Shown one piece after another: positions 1-8,543 of a stretch of 49,232 nt of DNA (position 1 is its first letter; every line of letters starts with the position of its first letter). The notes beneath the pieces are model-generated. The model was not told the DNA's origin and made no database searches. It worked only from the letters and a program-made list of their open reading frames with translations. This DNA comes from Eubacteriales bacterium (lineage in GTDB: Bacteria > Bacillota > Clostridia > Lachnospirales > Lachnospiraceae). The stretch covers positions 1 through 49,232 of the forward strand of contig JAUNSV010000010.1 of assembly GCA_030539055.1 (NCBI GenBank). Direction: 5' to 3'. The position numbers and the translations under genes were made by a program.

Positions 1-13
1 TATTCTTTAATTT

Positions 14-1369
14 TTATTTTATTCCAAGCTCTTTTTGTAATTCTGTGTCTGCAAGAAATCGTTCTTTGGCCTCTTCCATTGAAATATTATTATATAATAA
101 ATCTATAATAAAAAAATCATCAATTTTATTATTTTCATCTAAAATATCGATACCCCCAACCCATTTAATATCTCTATTTTTTAATAAAAATTTATATATA
201 TATACTTTCGTTCCACTAATACTTACACTATCAATATCAAAATTCACCACATCTAAATCAAAAATTCCTGTTCTCTCATTATATTTTTCAATAAATTTAT
301 TTGAAATAGGAATTTCAATTTTTTTTAAGTTGCTGTTTTTAAATATATAGTATGCTGATTGTTTTTCAAAAACATCAAAATCAACATCTTTCTCATTTAT
401 TAATTCAACCTGTGCTTCTTCAAGTTGTAGGTCAGAGGATAAACTATATTTTACATCATATGTCCTTCTTTTACATTCCAAAAAACTATCTACTTCAAAC
501 TTTACTTTTTTCTTGTTTATGTCTAAATCAAGTAGTGTTACTTTATTATATTCAAGTGGACTATAATGTATAAACAAATCAAGAAAAGTTTTGTATTTAG
601 TTTTAAAATTATTTGATATTGCTATATCATCTCCATCCCATTCAAGCCCACCTACATATGCATTATTATATCTACACAAATTTTCAAAATTTTCTTTTGT
701 ATGTCCATCATCAAATAGAATTTTCTTTGTTTGCATATTAGTATTGTTATTTAAAATATCTACATTACCGAGTTTAACATTCACTGATTGAATATTTCCG
801 TCTTCAATATGAACCCTTACTCTATATTTTCTTTTTTCACTAGTATTTTTTGCTACTATATCTACATATTTGCCATAATTATCACTACCTAATATATCAC
901 TACTTTCAATTTCAGTATAATCAAAATCTTCAAATAACCCGTTTTTTTGATTAAAATATTTTTCCTGTTTATCAACATTTCCAGCACGAACTCTATCATT
1001 ATTAATTATCAGTATCCAATCACCATTTTTTTTACACATCTCTAGTATAGCTTCCTTTAAGTTAAAATGATATTTGTAAATTTTTTCTCTTTCTGTTCTT
1101 GTTGCATTTTCTTTATATATACCTGGATTCATTCTCATACCATAATAGTAAAAAGTATCTACATCATCAAAATTAAAATCTTCAAAATTTGGTATATTAT
1201 TATTTTTGTAATCATCAACAGTTAATTTTTCTAAATCATTTTCGCTTATACTTTTTTTATTTACTTCAGTAGTTTCCTTATCACTTTTATTCATACTTAA
1301 TACAAAAATAGTAATTATAATAAAAACTACAAGTAATATACTTCCTAATATTAAATATTTCTTTTTCAT
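14..1369 (-). CDS. Membrane-anchored hypothetical protein with three internal repeats
   Basis: I do not recognise this 451-aa protein. Residues about 5-24 form one hydrophobic segment after MKKK, with no lipobox Cys, so it should be a signal anchor with the rest outside the cell. The remainder is charged and lacks further membrane segments. Three stretches, about 140-210, 255-328 and 358-435, share a pattern of a Lys/Arg-Tyr-x-Val strand, a short Asp/Asn turn, and an Ile-x-x-Val/Ala strand before a loop, so I infer a threefold repeat of a small alpha/beta domain. The start is supported by GGAG nine bases upstream. It lies 118 bp after the last gene-B copy, in the same direction, and may be co-transcribed with that array. 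No catalytic motif is visible. Confidence 0.75.
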   Translation of the reverse strand: MKKKYLILGSILLVVFIIITIFVLSMNKSDKETTEVNKKSISENDLEKLTVDDYKNNNIPNFEDFNFDDVDTFYYYGMRMNPGIYKENATRTEREKIYKYHFNLKEAILEMCKKNGDWILIINNDRVRAGNVDKQEKYFNQKNGLFEDFDYTEIESSDILGSDNYGKYVDIVAKNTSEKRKYRVRVHIEDGNIQSVNVKLGNVDILNNNTNMQTKKILFDDGHTKENFENLCRYNNAYVGGLEWDGDDIAISNNFKTKYKTFLDLFIHYSPLEYNKVTLLDLDINKKKVKFEVDSFLECKRRTYDVKYSLSSDLQLEEAQVELINEKDVDFDVFEKQSAYYIFKNSNLKKIEIPISNKFIEKYNERTGIFDLDVVNFDIDSVSISGTKVYIYKFLLKNRDIKWVGGIDILDENNKIDDFFIIDLLYNNISMEEAKERFLADTELQKELGIK

Positions 1370-1487
1370 CTATTTTTTCTCCATATTACTGTATAAATAG
1401 TGAATCTCCAATTTCTTTTCTCTAAATATTTATCGCATATATCAAAAATAAAATTATCTACACTTAAAAATCTATATTTTTTATTCT

Positions 1488-3173
1488 TTAATCCAAAATT
1501 TCTGGATAATCATTTAAATATCTTTTTAACATATTTAATTCAAATTCTGTCATCCCACCATTTGTGTAAAACCATTCATTAATATCATTTTCAGTATGTC
1601 CTTTTAACTTGTTTTTATTTTCTATAATAAATTTATTTAAATTATCATTATTTTCAATATATATTTTTTCAATTTGTTCTTTTGTGAAATCCTTTCCATA
1701 ATCTTTCAAGTTATTTCTAATACTTTCGACTGTATCTGCATAATCTTTTCGTTTATAATTATCTCTATCATCACTATTTATTATATTTTTGCATACTATT
1801 GTTTCATATTCATAAGTATTTGTTTCATCAATTATAAATACAGTAGATACATCTATATCTTTATACTTATTTAAATTAATATTGTATCTTTCTAATAAAT
1901 CTTTTGCTTGTTTTTCTCTTCTTTCTATTCTTCTTTCCCGTTCATTTATCAGTTGATTATAAAGTCTATTATTACCATTTGTACTTTCCAATACTAAAAA
2001 AGCATTTTTGTTATATGTATTTATATCTTTTATTATTAATTTTCTATTTTTTGCACTACCTATTTCATCTTCATCAATAAATGGTAAAAATGTTTTATAA
2101 TATTTATTAAATGCATTTTTTGATATTTCTTTTATATTTTCTATATGTAAAATATTATATCCTATATATTTATTTTTTGTTATTTCTTTTAATTTGTTTA
2201 TTAATTCTTCACTATTTAATTCTGTAATTTTATTATTTACATCATATGAAGTGCATATTGAAAATATTGGATTGTTTTTACTATCAAAACCCACACAAAT
2301 TCCCAATGCATAACCATCATAATCATAAACACCTATATCCCCAATTTCTACATCTTCTATATCACATTCATTGAAATTTAAAATATTGTTTTCTTGTATG
2401 TTATAAAAGTCATCACTAATAAAACCAAAACAATTTCTTAATATATTAAAAATCCAATGATTTTCACTAAAAAAAATACTTTGGCTTATATAATTATAAC
2501 TTATAGCATCTTGAATATTATCAATTTTTTCTATATTTTTATTTTCATATAATTCGTTTTTATTATTGCAAATACTTAAAAAATTATTTGCTACTAAATC
2601 TATTGGAATATCATACAAGTTCTCTTTACATTCATATACACCTATTTCTATGTTCTTCCCATAAAACGATTCATTTCTTTTCTTGTCATCTATAAAACCA
2701 ATTTTACGATATAAAACCGTTCCTGTCCAATTTAATACATATTCTTGAAATCCTTTTTTTGTCATTCTTTCTTTGGGGACATCCATATAATCAATTCCTA
2801 CATAAGGTATTCCTGTAGTAATATAATTATACTTTTCAAATCCTCTTAATACTTCTCCTGTATCTTTATCTCTATAGAATGGATACCATCTTGTACCTTC
2901 ATAAGTATACTCATTTGGTGATAAATTTACTTTTCTATCTAAATATAAATTAATTCCACCAATATATTCAACATTTCTATAGTTTTCTTTTCTGCCTTTT
3001 TTAAAATACTGCCCATTATTCTTATATTCATTTTTAAATTCATATTGTTTTTCATTATTAGATTTTATATCTATGGATTTTTTTATGTTAAAAACTAAAG
3101 CAAAAATACTGACTAATATTACTATTGATAACATTGATATAAATATGTATATTTTTTTGAATTTTTCGTTCAT
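1488..3173 (-). CDS. Gene-B family protein, copy B'': anchored extracellular protein with NlpC/CHAP-like signature
   Basis: This 561-aa protein belongs to a family seen three times in this window and not otherwise recognised. Residues about 8-29 are a membrane anchor. A conserved N-terminal block (about 65-155) holds VEYIGGI, a GTRWYPFYRDKDTGE-type motif and WTGTVL. A second block has RNCFG (Cys248), GDIGVY (278-283), GICVGFD (291-297) and LHIE (His343); the GD...GxxVG pattern resembles NlpC/P60 and CHAP amidases, but the usual His before the GxxxG strand is Leu290. The C-terminal 150 residues are charged and helical. Its ATG overlaps the stop of the upstream gene A' by one base (TAATG), with GGAG ten bases upstream, so the pair is translationally coupled. 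Function is unknown; a wall-active or adhesive role is only inference. Confidence 0.75.
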   Translation of the reverse strand: MNEKFKKIYIFISMLSIVILVSIFALVFNIKKSIDIKSNNEKQYEFKNEYKNNGQYFKKGRKENYRNVEYIGGINLYLDRKVNLSPNEYTYEGTRWYPFYRDKDTGEVLRGFEKYNYITTGIPYVGIDYMDVPKERMTKKGFQEYVLNWTGTVLYRKIGFIDDKKRNESFYGKNIEIGVYECKENLYDIPIDLVANNFLSICNNKNELYENKNIEKIDNIQDAISYNYISQSIFFSENHWIFNILRNCFGFISDDFYNIQENNILNFNECDIEDVEIGDIGVYDYDGYALGICVGFDSKNNPIFSICTSYDVNNKITELNSEELINKLKEITKNKYIGYNILHIENIKEISKNAFNKYYKTFLPFIDEDEIGSAKNRKLIIKDINTYNKNAFLVLESTNGNNRLYNQLINERERRIERREKQAKDLLERYNINLNKYKDIDVSTVFIIDETNTYEYETIVCKNIINSDDRDNYKRKDYADTVESIRNNLKDYGKDFTKEQIEKIYIENNDNLNKFIIENKNKLKGHTENDINEWFYTNGGMTEFELNMLKRYLNDYPEILD

Positions 3174-3940
3174 TATTCAAAATCTCCTTTTACACCATTT
3201 TCGCCATATATTCTTGTAAAATCTTCCCATCTCTCACATTCATATTCTCCATCTACTCTTGTACAATCTATTAATCCATATTCACAAAAAATAAACTTAT
3301 CTCCAAAAGAATTTGTTATACTATCTATTTGTATTGTCTCACCAACCACCTCTTTATAATGAATTAAATTTACTAACTGGTTAAGTACTATATTTAATTT
3401 TTCTTTTAATTTACTTACCACAAAAGAAACTGGGTCTATTATTAATCCATAATAATCATATCTATCCTTTGAAGCTTTCCATAAACCTTTAGAAAATCCA
3501 CTTGTTATTGGGTCATACTTTGATACAATATCTGTAAAACCATTAACTGCATAATCTATTACATCTTCTGCTAATCCCTTTAAATCCAATACATATAACC
3601 CTACATTTATACTACCTTGAATAAATTTTGTTACAAGTGCTTTTATTTGTGAATTATTAGAACCAGTTAAACTCATATAATATATGAGTGCTGTTTCTCT
3701 CGGAGCATACCAAATATCTTTATAACACATATTTTTGTCAACTGGATAAATTGAATTTTCTTTAGCTTTCCAAGTAGCACCATAAACATATCCAGAGCTG
3801 TTAAAGCCATTATATGTATGTTGTTCCATGCATAAAATAATTGGTGTGTTTGGTACTTTATCTCCTATATAATGAAGTCTAATTTCATACTCGTTTTCAC
3901 CATCTTGAATAATACTCTGATGTAATATCTTCATTTGCAT
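3173..3940 (-). CDS. Gene-A family protein, copy A', unknown function
   Basis: This 255-aa protein has no signal peptide or clear membrane segment. It is a paralogue of the gene at 7207-7977: both share an N-terminal strand pair around IIQ(N/D)G-NEY, a central (W)-K-(N/E)-N-(T/S)-IYP motif, and a C-terminal ending of the form RW-x(8)-G-x-G-x-KG-x-F. Compared with that paralogue it lacks about 17 N-terminal residues, and its start codon lies inside the remnant of gene B' (3897-5259), without a good ribosome site. I infer that a deletion joined the end of B' to the beginning of A', so A' may have lost its original start. It is immediately upstream of, and one base overlapping, gene B''. No enzymatic motif was recognised. 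Confidence 0.65.
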   Translation of the reverse strand: MQMKILHQSIIQDGENEYEIRLHYIGDKVPNTPIILCMEQHTYNGFNSSGYVYGATWKAKENSIYPVDKNMCYKDIWYAPRETALIYYMSLTGSNNSQIKALVTKFIQGSINVGLYVLDLKGLAEDVIDYAVNGFTDIVSKYDPITSGFSKGLWKASKDRYDYYGLIIDPVSFVVSKLKEKLNIVLNQLVNLIHYKEVVGETIQIDSITNSFGDKFIFCEYGLIDCTRVDGEYECERWEDFTRIYGENGVKGDFE

Positions 3941-5259
3941 AGCTTTCTATATCAATATAATATCTATTTCGTATTTCATTTGCATTTTTCTCTCTATTAT
4001 TCAGTCTCTCTTTTCTTTCTAGCATAAATTGATCAAATAGATTACATCCTATCCATTCGTTTTTAACTTTCATTTGTTTATATAAGATTTGGCTGTTATA
4101 TATATCAATATTATCAATTATTATGCTTTCATTTATTTCGTTAATCAATGGTAAATTTGTACTATAATATTTTTCAAATACATTTTTTACACTATTACTA
4201 ATGTTTTCAGTGTACAATACATTATACCCTTTATATTCACATAATGTATCACTCATATCTAAATGCCCTATATATTCTTCCATTTTTTTAGCTCATTAAT
4301 ATTTTGATTAATATTCAATGAAGAGCATATCGTAAATATAGGATTTTTCTTTTTATCATATCCTATACACATTCCCATACAATTAATACCATCATCTTTT
4401 TTATATATACCAATATCTCCTATTGAACAATCCTTGATGTCAACTTCCATAAATTAATTTTATTATTGTACACTATATCATAAAAATCATCTGAAATATA
4501 TCCAATAGTATTTCTAAGGATATATAGAATCCAATCATTTTCAGAAAAAAATGTTATATCTTCATTCCCCATTTTATAACTACCAAAATTTATTGCCTTA
4601 ACTATATCATCAATATTGTAGGTTTCACTTCTTTTAATATATTTTGTATTAAACCAAATGTCTGAAATGAGTAAATCTATTGGTTTATCATAATCATAGC
4701 TTTCACAATAGTAAATACCTTTTGAATTATCATATGAAGATTTATCACTTAGTCCATACTGTCCAAATCTTGAATAATTTCCATATAATACTGATCCAGT
4801 CCACTTTTTTACATAATCACTAAAACCTTTTTGGGTTTTTCTATCATTTGGTGTGTCATAATGATCTAAACCCACGAATGGTATCCCTGCCGTTATATAA
4901 TTTATTCTTTCTAATCCTCTCAATATTTCACTTGTGTCTTTATCTCTATAAAATGGATACCATCTTACACCATTGTATCTTTCTTCTTTTGATGATATAT
5001 TGTATTCTCTTTGTAGATTATAATTAATCCCACCTATATATTCTACTTTGCGATAATTGGGAATCTCTTGAGTATAAGTAGATAAATTCCCACTATTAAT
5101 ATAATTTCCTTTATTTATATAACTATTTGTTGATTTTATGTTGCTTTGAGATTTAATATCTATATTAAAAAATTTATTTTTTAATGAAAAAAGAATTATT
5201 AATAATACTATGGTAATTATACATATAACAACTATTTTTATATTTTTATTCTTAGACAT
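3897..5259 (-). pseudogene. Decayed gene-B copy (B'), two frameshifts and a deleted C-terminus
   Basis: Three consecutive reading frames (5259-4420, 4450-4268 and 4283-3897) together align with the single ORFs of copies B and B''. The first break is one missing base near 4450, where NNKIN-L should continue into EVDIKDC. The second is in a seven-base T run (A on the coding strand) at 4283-4289. The C-terminal 130-200 residues present in the other copies are absent; the frame ends at 3897 inside gene A'. The start at 5259 has GGAG eight bases upstream; the longer upstream Met at 5307 lacks one. The anchor, the VEYIGGI and RWYPFYRDKDTSE motifs and GDIGIY are intact, but the conserved Cys of RNCFG is Thr and the conserved His of LHIE is Tyr. 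A sequencing error could explain one base-run shift but not the missing C-terminus. Confidence 0.8.
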
Positions 5260-5326
5260 ATCTTTATCTCCATTTTTCTTTAACACCATACTAGCAATAT
5301 ACATCAATTGTTCTTAAATACAAATT

Positions 5327-7198
5327 TTATTTTTCATCTAATATATTCCTATTTTCATTTAAAAATCTCTTAATAAATCTCAATTCAAGTTCTGAAATTC
5401 CACCAATCGAATAATACCAGTTTCTCAATTCTTCATCATTTATATTCTTTAGTTTATCCTTATTTTTTATTACTAACTCTTTTAATTCATCGTATGCATT
5501 TTTATATGCGATTTCAAGTTGTTCTTGAGAAAAATCATCTCCATAGTTTTTAAATTTTTCAATCATTTCTACTTGTTTTTCTTCATTAGTTTTTCTCGTA
5601 TATCTTTGCAAATATGATTTTAGTATTTTATTTACAAATCCTTGTCCAAATTTTAAATACAAATTATCAAAATTATTATTTAATATATCATTAGAATATT
5701 TATCAATAATATCATTTATTAAGTCAATATTTTCTTTATCTAATAACTGTTCATTTATTGACTCATCATCTAAATTATTATAATAATCACTTAAATTAAA
5801 AACTTTATTTGTATTTATGCCAATATTCTTCTCTCTTTCAATATTATTAGAATTAGTATTTTGTTTATACTCTCCTAAATATTTTTGATATTGATAAGTA
5901 TTTGTTTCATTTATCATATACATAGTTGAAATATCTTTGATTTGATATTCAGACAAATCTATTTGGTTATGTTGTCTAATTGTTTCTGCAAGTTTTTCAC
6001 GATTCTGTATTCTATTTATTCTTTCAGATAATATTTTTTCATTCAAATCTTCATTGCCACTAATATATTTTTCTTTATCAATATAGTATTCGATTCTCTC
6101 ATTATATAATGATATATCTTTTATTATGAAATTTTTTTTATTTGTATTATTATCAATATCAAATGGAAGATATGTTCGATAATAACTATTAAATACATTA
6201 TTTGTTTCTGCATTTAATTTTTCTATATGCAATAAATTATATCCTTCTTCAATATCCTTATATTTTTTTGCTTCATCTAAGATTTTATATATATTTTCAG
6301 AAGCTGATATTGAAAATATAGGGTTAAAATTAACATCATAGCCAACACAAATGCCTATATTATATCCAGTTTTTTCATCTCCATATACTCCAATATCACC
6401 AATAACAACTTCAGTAATATTTATTTCATCAAAACAAATTCTATTATTATTATTTAATTCATAAAAATTATCACCAATATACCCAAAACAATTTCTTAAT
6501 ATATTAAGAATCCATTCATTTTCTGACAATTCTATTGTTGGTAATTTATAATTCTTACTTTTCAAATCTTCGAGATTATATATATCATAACAATTTGAAT
6601 ATTCTTTCCCGTTACCCCATAAATTATCAGCAACTAAATCAATCGGCATATCATACAAATTATCTTTACATTCATATATTCCATTATATATATTCTTATA
6701 TTTGTCAAAATGTGTTTCAGGAGAATTAATTCTATTAGTTCTTGATAATACACAGCCAGTCCAATTTAATACATAATTTTGAAAACCTTTTTTAGTTTTT
6801 CTTTCATTTGGTATTTCTAATTTATCAAGTCCAATATATGGCACTCCTACATTTATAAAATTATAAATCTCAAGTCCACGCAAAATCTCTCCAGTATTTT
6901 TATCTCTAAAAAAAGAATACCATCGTTCACCAACAAATTTCTCTTCATATTTAGAAATTCCAAATGGTCTATTTAAATTTATCTTTATACCACCTATATA
7001 TTCAACTTCTCTATACGATTTATGTTTATTATCATCCACATATTTTTCAAAATTAATGTATTTAGCACTATCAATATTTATATTTTCATTTTCGCTTAAC
7101 ATTACACCATTATGACTAAGATTAAAATACATAACAAGAATAATAATTGTCAAAATAAAAATGCTAATGATAATCTTTATTTTATTAATTAATTTCAT
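5327..7198 (-). CDS. Gene-B family protein, copy B: anchored extracellular protein with NlpC/CHAP-like signature
   Basis: This 623-aa protein is the longest intact copy of the B family. Residues about 7-26 are a membrane anchor. Block one (about 62-152) contains VEYIGGI, GERWYSFFRDKNTGE, PYIGLD and WTGCVL. Block two contains RNCFG (Cys237), GDIGVY (267-272), GICVGYD (282-288), NPIFSIS and LLHIE (His324). The C-terminal part (about 390-623) is charged, predicted helical and about 60 residues longer than in B''. The GD...GICVG arrangement looks like an NlpC/P60 or CHAP fold whose usual catalytic His is replaced by Ile281; this is my inference from motifs only. The start has AGGTGG four bases upstream, and the gene lies 8 bp after gene A, so A and B form a coupled pair. 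Confidence 0.75.
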   Translation of the reverse strand: MKLINKIKIIISIFILTIIILVMYFNLSHNGVMLSENENINIDSAKYINFEKYVDDNKHKSYREVEYIGGIKINLNRPFGISKYEEKFVGERWYSFFRDKNTGEILRGLEIYNFINVGVPYIGLDKLEIPNERKTKKGFQNYVLNWTGCVLSRTNRINSPETHFDKYKNIYNGIYECKDNLYDMPIDLVADNLWGNGKEYSNCYDIYNLEDLKSKNYKLPTIELSENEWILNILRNCFGYIGDNFYELNNNNRICFDEINITEVVIGDIGVYGDEKTGYNIGICVGYDVNFNPIFSISASENIYKILDEAKKYKDIEEGYNLLHIEKLNAETNNVFNSYYRTYLPFDIDNNTNKKNFIIKDISLYNERIEYYIDKEKYISGNEDLNEKILSERINRIQNREKLAETIRQHNQIDLSEYQIKDISTMYMINETNTYQYQKYLGEYKQNTNSNNIEREKNIGINTNKVFNLSDYYNNLDDESINEQLLDKENIDLINDIIDKYSNDILNNNFDNLYLKFGQGFVNKILKSYLQRYTRKTNEEKQVEMIEKFKNYGDDFSQEQLEIAYKNAYDELKELVIKNKDKLKNINDEELRNWYYSIGGISELELRFIKRFLNENRNILDEK

Positions 7199-7206
7199 CT
7201 TTCCAC

Positions 7207-7977
7207 CTATTTAAAAATACCCTTTGCTCCAAATTGACCAGACATATAATCATATGTACTCCATCTTTGACAATTTTGTTTATACTTAAATAAATTTTGA
7301 TTATAAATATCTACCTCTTTTTCCCCTATAATTAAACCACCAAATACTTCATATATTTCTTCACCTTTTGAATTTATATATGAATTAAAACCTATTTCAT
7401 CGCAAATACTTTTTTTAAACATTTCATAATCAACAACATATCTAAATCCATAATTAAATAAACTTTCAAGAGTCTCACTTATGCCAATTATTAATGGATT
7501 TGTGCCCTCTATCACTTCCTTTATATTATCATATAAAGATTTTATCATTTTAACTCCTATTTCTTCAAAAAAATCATCTAAAATAATTAGCTTTTTAAAT
7601 AATTTTGTTATTAGCTTTTCTCCACTAGATATTTCAGCTATTTTAATAGTTGTCAATACATAAAATAATGATATGTCACTATTCATATATGTTTTTTTCT
7701 TAAATACTTGTTCTTCAAATTCATCACTATTATTATCACCTATTGGGTATATTGTATTATTTTTACCCATCCACACTCCGCCAATACTATTGTTTTTACC
7801 ATCTATATGCTGTACCAGACCTATTCGTAAAACTGATGATGTTTCTGCATTTCCTAAACATTTTAATTTTACAAAATATTCATTATATCCATTTTGTATT
7901 ATTCCTTCTTCATAAAAAACTTTATTATAACTAACATCTTTACCATATTTTTTAAAAATATCAAGTATTTTTTTCAC
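7207..7977 (-). CDS. Gene-A family protein, copy A, unknown function
   Basis: This 256-aa protein is the complete member of the A family (paralogue at 3173-3940). It has no signal peptide; the sequence is mixed alpha/beta with a helical middle. Shared features with the paralogue are the IIQNGYNEY strand, the GKNNTIYPI motif, and the RW...GAKGIFK ending. The start is GTG and has no visible Shine-Dalgarno sequence, but a TATAAA hexamer (minus strand, 7985-7990) ends seven bases before it, the same geometry as the leaderless hemW/holA promoters in this window. Gene B follows after 8 bp. Whether A is a chaperone, partner, or immunity protein for B cannot be read from the sequence. Confidence 0.65.
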   Translation of the reverse strand: MKKILDIFKKYGKDVSYNKVFYEEGIIQNGYNEYFVKLKCLGNAETSSVLRIGLVQHIDGKNNSIGGVWMGKNNTIYPIGDNNSDEFEEQVFKKKTYMNSDISLFYVLTTIKIAEISSGEKLITKLFKKLIILDDFFEEIGVKMIKSLYDNIKEVIEGTNPLIIGISETLESLFNYGFRYVVDYEMFKKSICDEIGFNSYINSKGEEIYEVFGGLIIGEKEVDIYNQNLFKYKQNCQRWSTYDYMSGQFGAKGIFK

Positions 7978-8006
7978 AATATTATTTATAAAAAGATTTG
8001 TCTTTT

Positions 8007-8360
8007 TTAATAAAATAATGCTTCATAGTCTTCAAATTTATCTATGTCTTCATCAAATGTGGTATTTTTATTTACTTTGTTTGATTTTTTATTTTTCTTA
8101 TTATATGATTTTTTTATAGTTTTTTTCTTATCAATTTTTTTTATTTGTTTTTCATTTTTATTAATTTTAAATATCTTACAAAAAAGCCATATTATTAATT
8201 TAAAAAATATATAATATATGTAACATATAAAAAATAATATAGATCCTATAACCCAAATTAACGAAAATAATATTATAAAAATAATTCGAAAATGATCATT
8301 CTCTTTATTTTTAATATTTAATTTAATCCAATCACAAAATAAATTATAATAAATTAGCAT
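8007..8360 (-). CDS. Small membrane protein with lysine-rich tail
   Basis: I do not recognise this 117-aa protein. A longer reading frame exists (to 8465) but its first residues would be translated from the tRNA-Arg gene; the ATG at 8360 with GGAG six bases upstream is the sensible start. Residues about 23-60 are hydrophobic, enough for one or two membrane passes, followed by a Lys/Asn-rich segment and an acidic end (DEDIDKFEDYE type). Its ribosome site sits about 10 bases beyond the tRNA terminator, so it appears to depend on read-through or an unseen promoter. It precedes the A-B array in the same direction. Confidence 0.6.
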   Translation of the reverse strand: MLIYYNLFCDWIKLNIKNKENDHFRIIFIILFSLIWVIGSILFFICYIYYIFFKLIIWLFCKIFKINKNEKQIKKIDKKKTIKKSYNKKNKKSNKVNKNTTFDEDIDKFEDYEALFY

Positions 8361-8378
8361 TTTTTCTCCAAAAAATTT

Positions 8379-8404
8379 AAAAAAAAGGATAGTTGTATCT
8401 ATCC
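8379..8404 (-). terminator. Intrinsic terminator of tRNA-Arg(ACG)
   Basis: On the minus strand the stem GGATAG / CTATCC (8399-8404 with 8387-8392) closes a six-base loop and is followed by eight T (8379-8386). It lies 15 bases after the tRNA 3' end. Confidence 0.85.
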
Positions 8405-8419
8405 AAAAAAGTAATTTAA

Positions 8420-8493
8420 CGCACGTGAGAGGATTTGAACCCCCGACCCCTTGGTCCGTAGCCAAGTGCTCTATCCAGCTGAGCTACACGCGC
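8420..8493 (-). tRNA. tRNA-Arg(ACG)
   Basis: The minus strand folds as a 74-nt tRNA: acceptor GCGCGTG pairs with CACGTGC (one G-U), D-arm contains AGCTCAGCTGGATAGAGC, anticodon stem CTTGG/CCAAG encloses loop CTACGGA with anticodon ACG, and the T-loop is TTCAAAT. Discriminator is G; CCA is not encoded. ACG (read as ICG) decodes CGU/CGC/CGA arginine codons. Confidence 0.95.
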
Positions 8494-8502
8494 ATAAAAA
8501 GT

Positions 8503-8531
8503 ATTATAGTAAAATATATAAATTAAGTCAA
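8503..8531 (-). promoter_or_regulatory. Promoter of tRNA-Arg(ACG)
   Basis: Minus-strand -35 TTGACT (8526-8531) and -10 TATAAT (8503-8508) are separated by 17 bp, and the -10 ends nine bases before the tRNA. Confidence 0.85.
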
Positions 8532-8543
8532 TATATAATAATA

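Larger units (their letters stand above)
1488..7977 (-). other. Tandem array of paralogous A-B gene modules
   Basis: In transcription order the block reads A, B, B' (decayed), A', B''. The two intact pairs have the same order and tight coupling (8-bp gap and 1-bp overlap). The most economical history is duplication of an A-B unit to three copies, followed by a deletion that removed the C-terminus of the middle B together with the N-terminus of the following A, and then frameshifts in the middle B. Paralogues have diverged strongly in protein sequence while keeping motif positions, so the duplication is not recent. Confidence 0.7.

Noticed and set aside
7988-8008. Hairpin AAAAAGA/TCTTTTT before gene A
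   Set aside because: Stem is nearly all A-T and expected by chance in this composition; not called a terminator.
1-8420. Integrated mobile element with attachment repeats
   Set aside because: No integrase, transposase or repeat of the tRNA 3' end is visible; island status remains inference.
8361-8465. N-terminal extension of the small membrane protein (frame open to 8465)
   Set aside because: The added residues would be translated from the tRNA-Arg gene and its terminator; ATG 8360 has a proper ribosome site.
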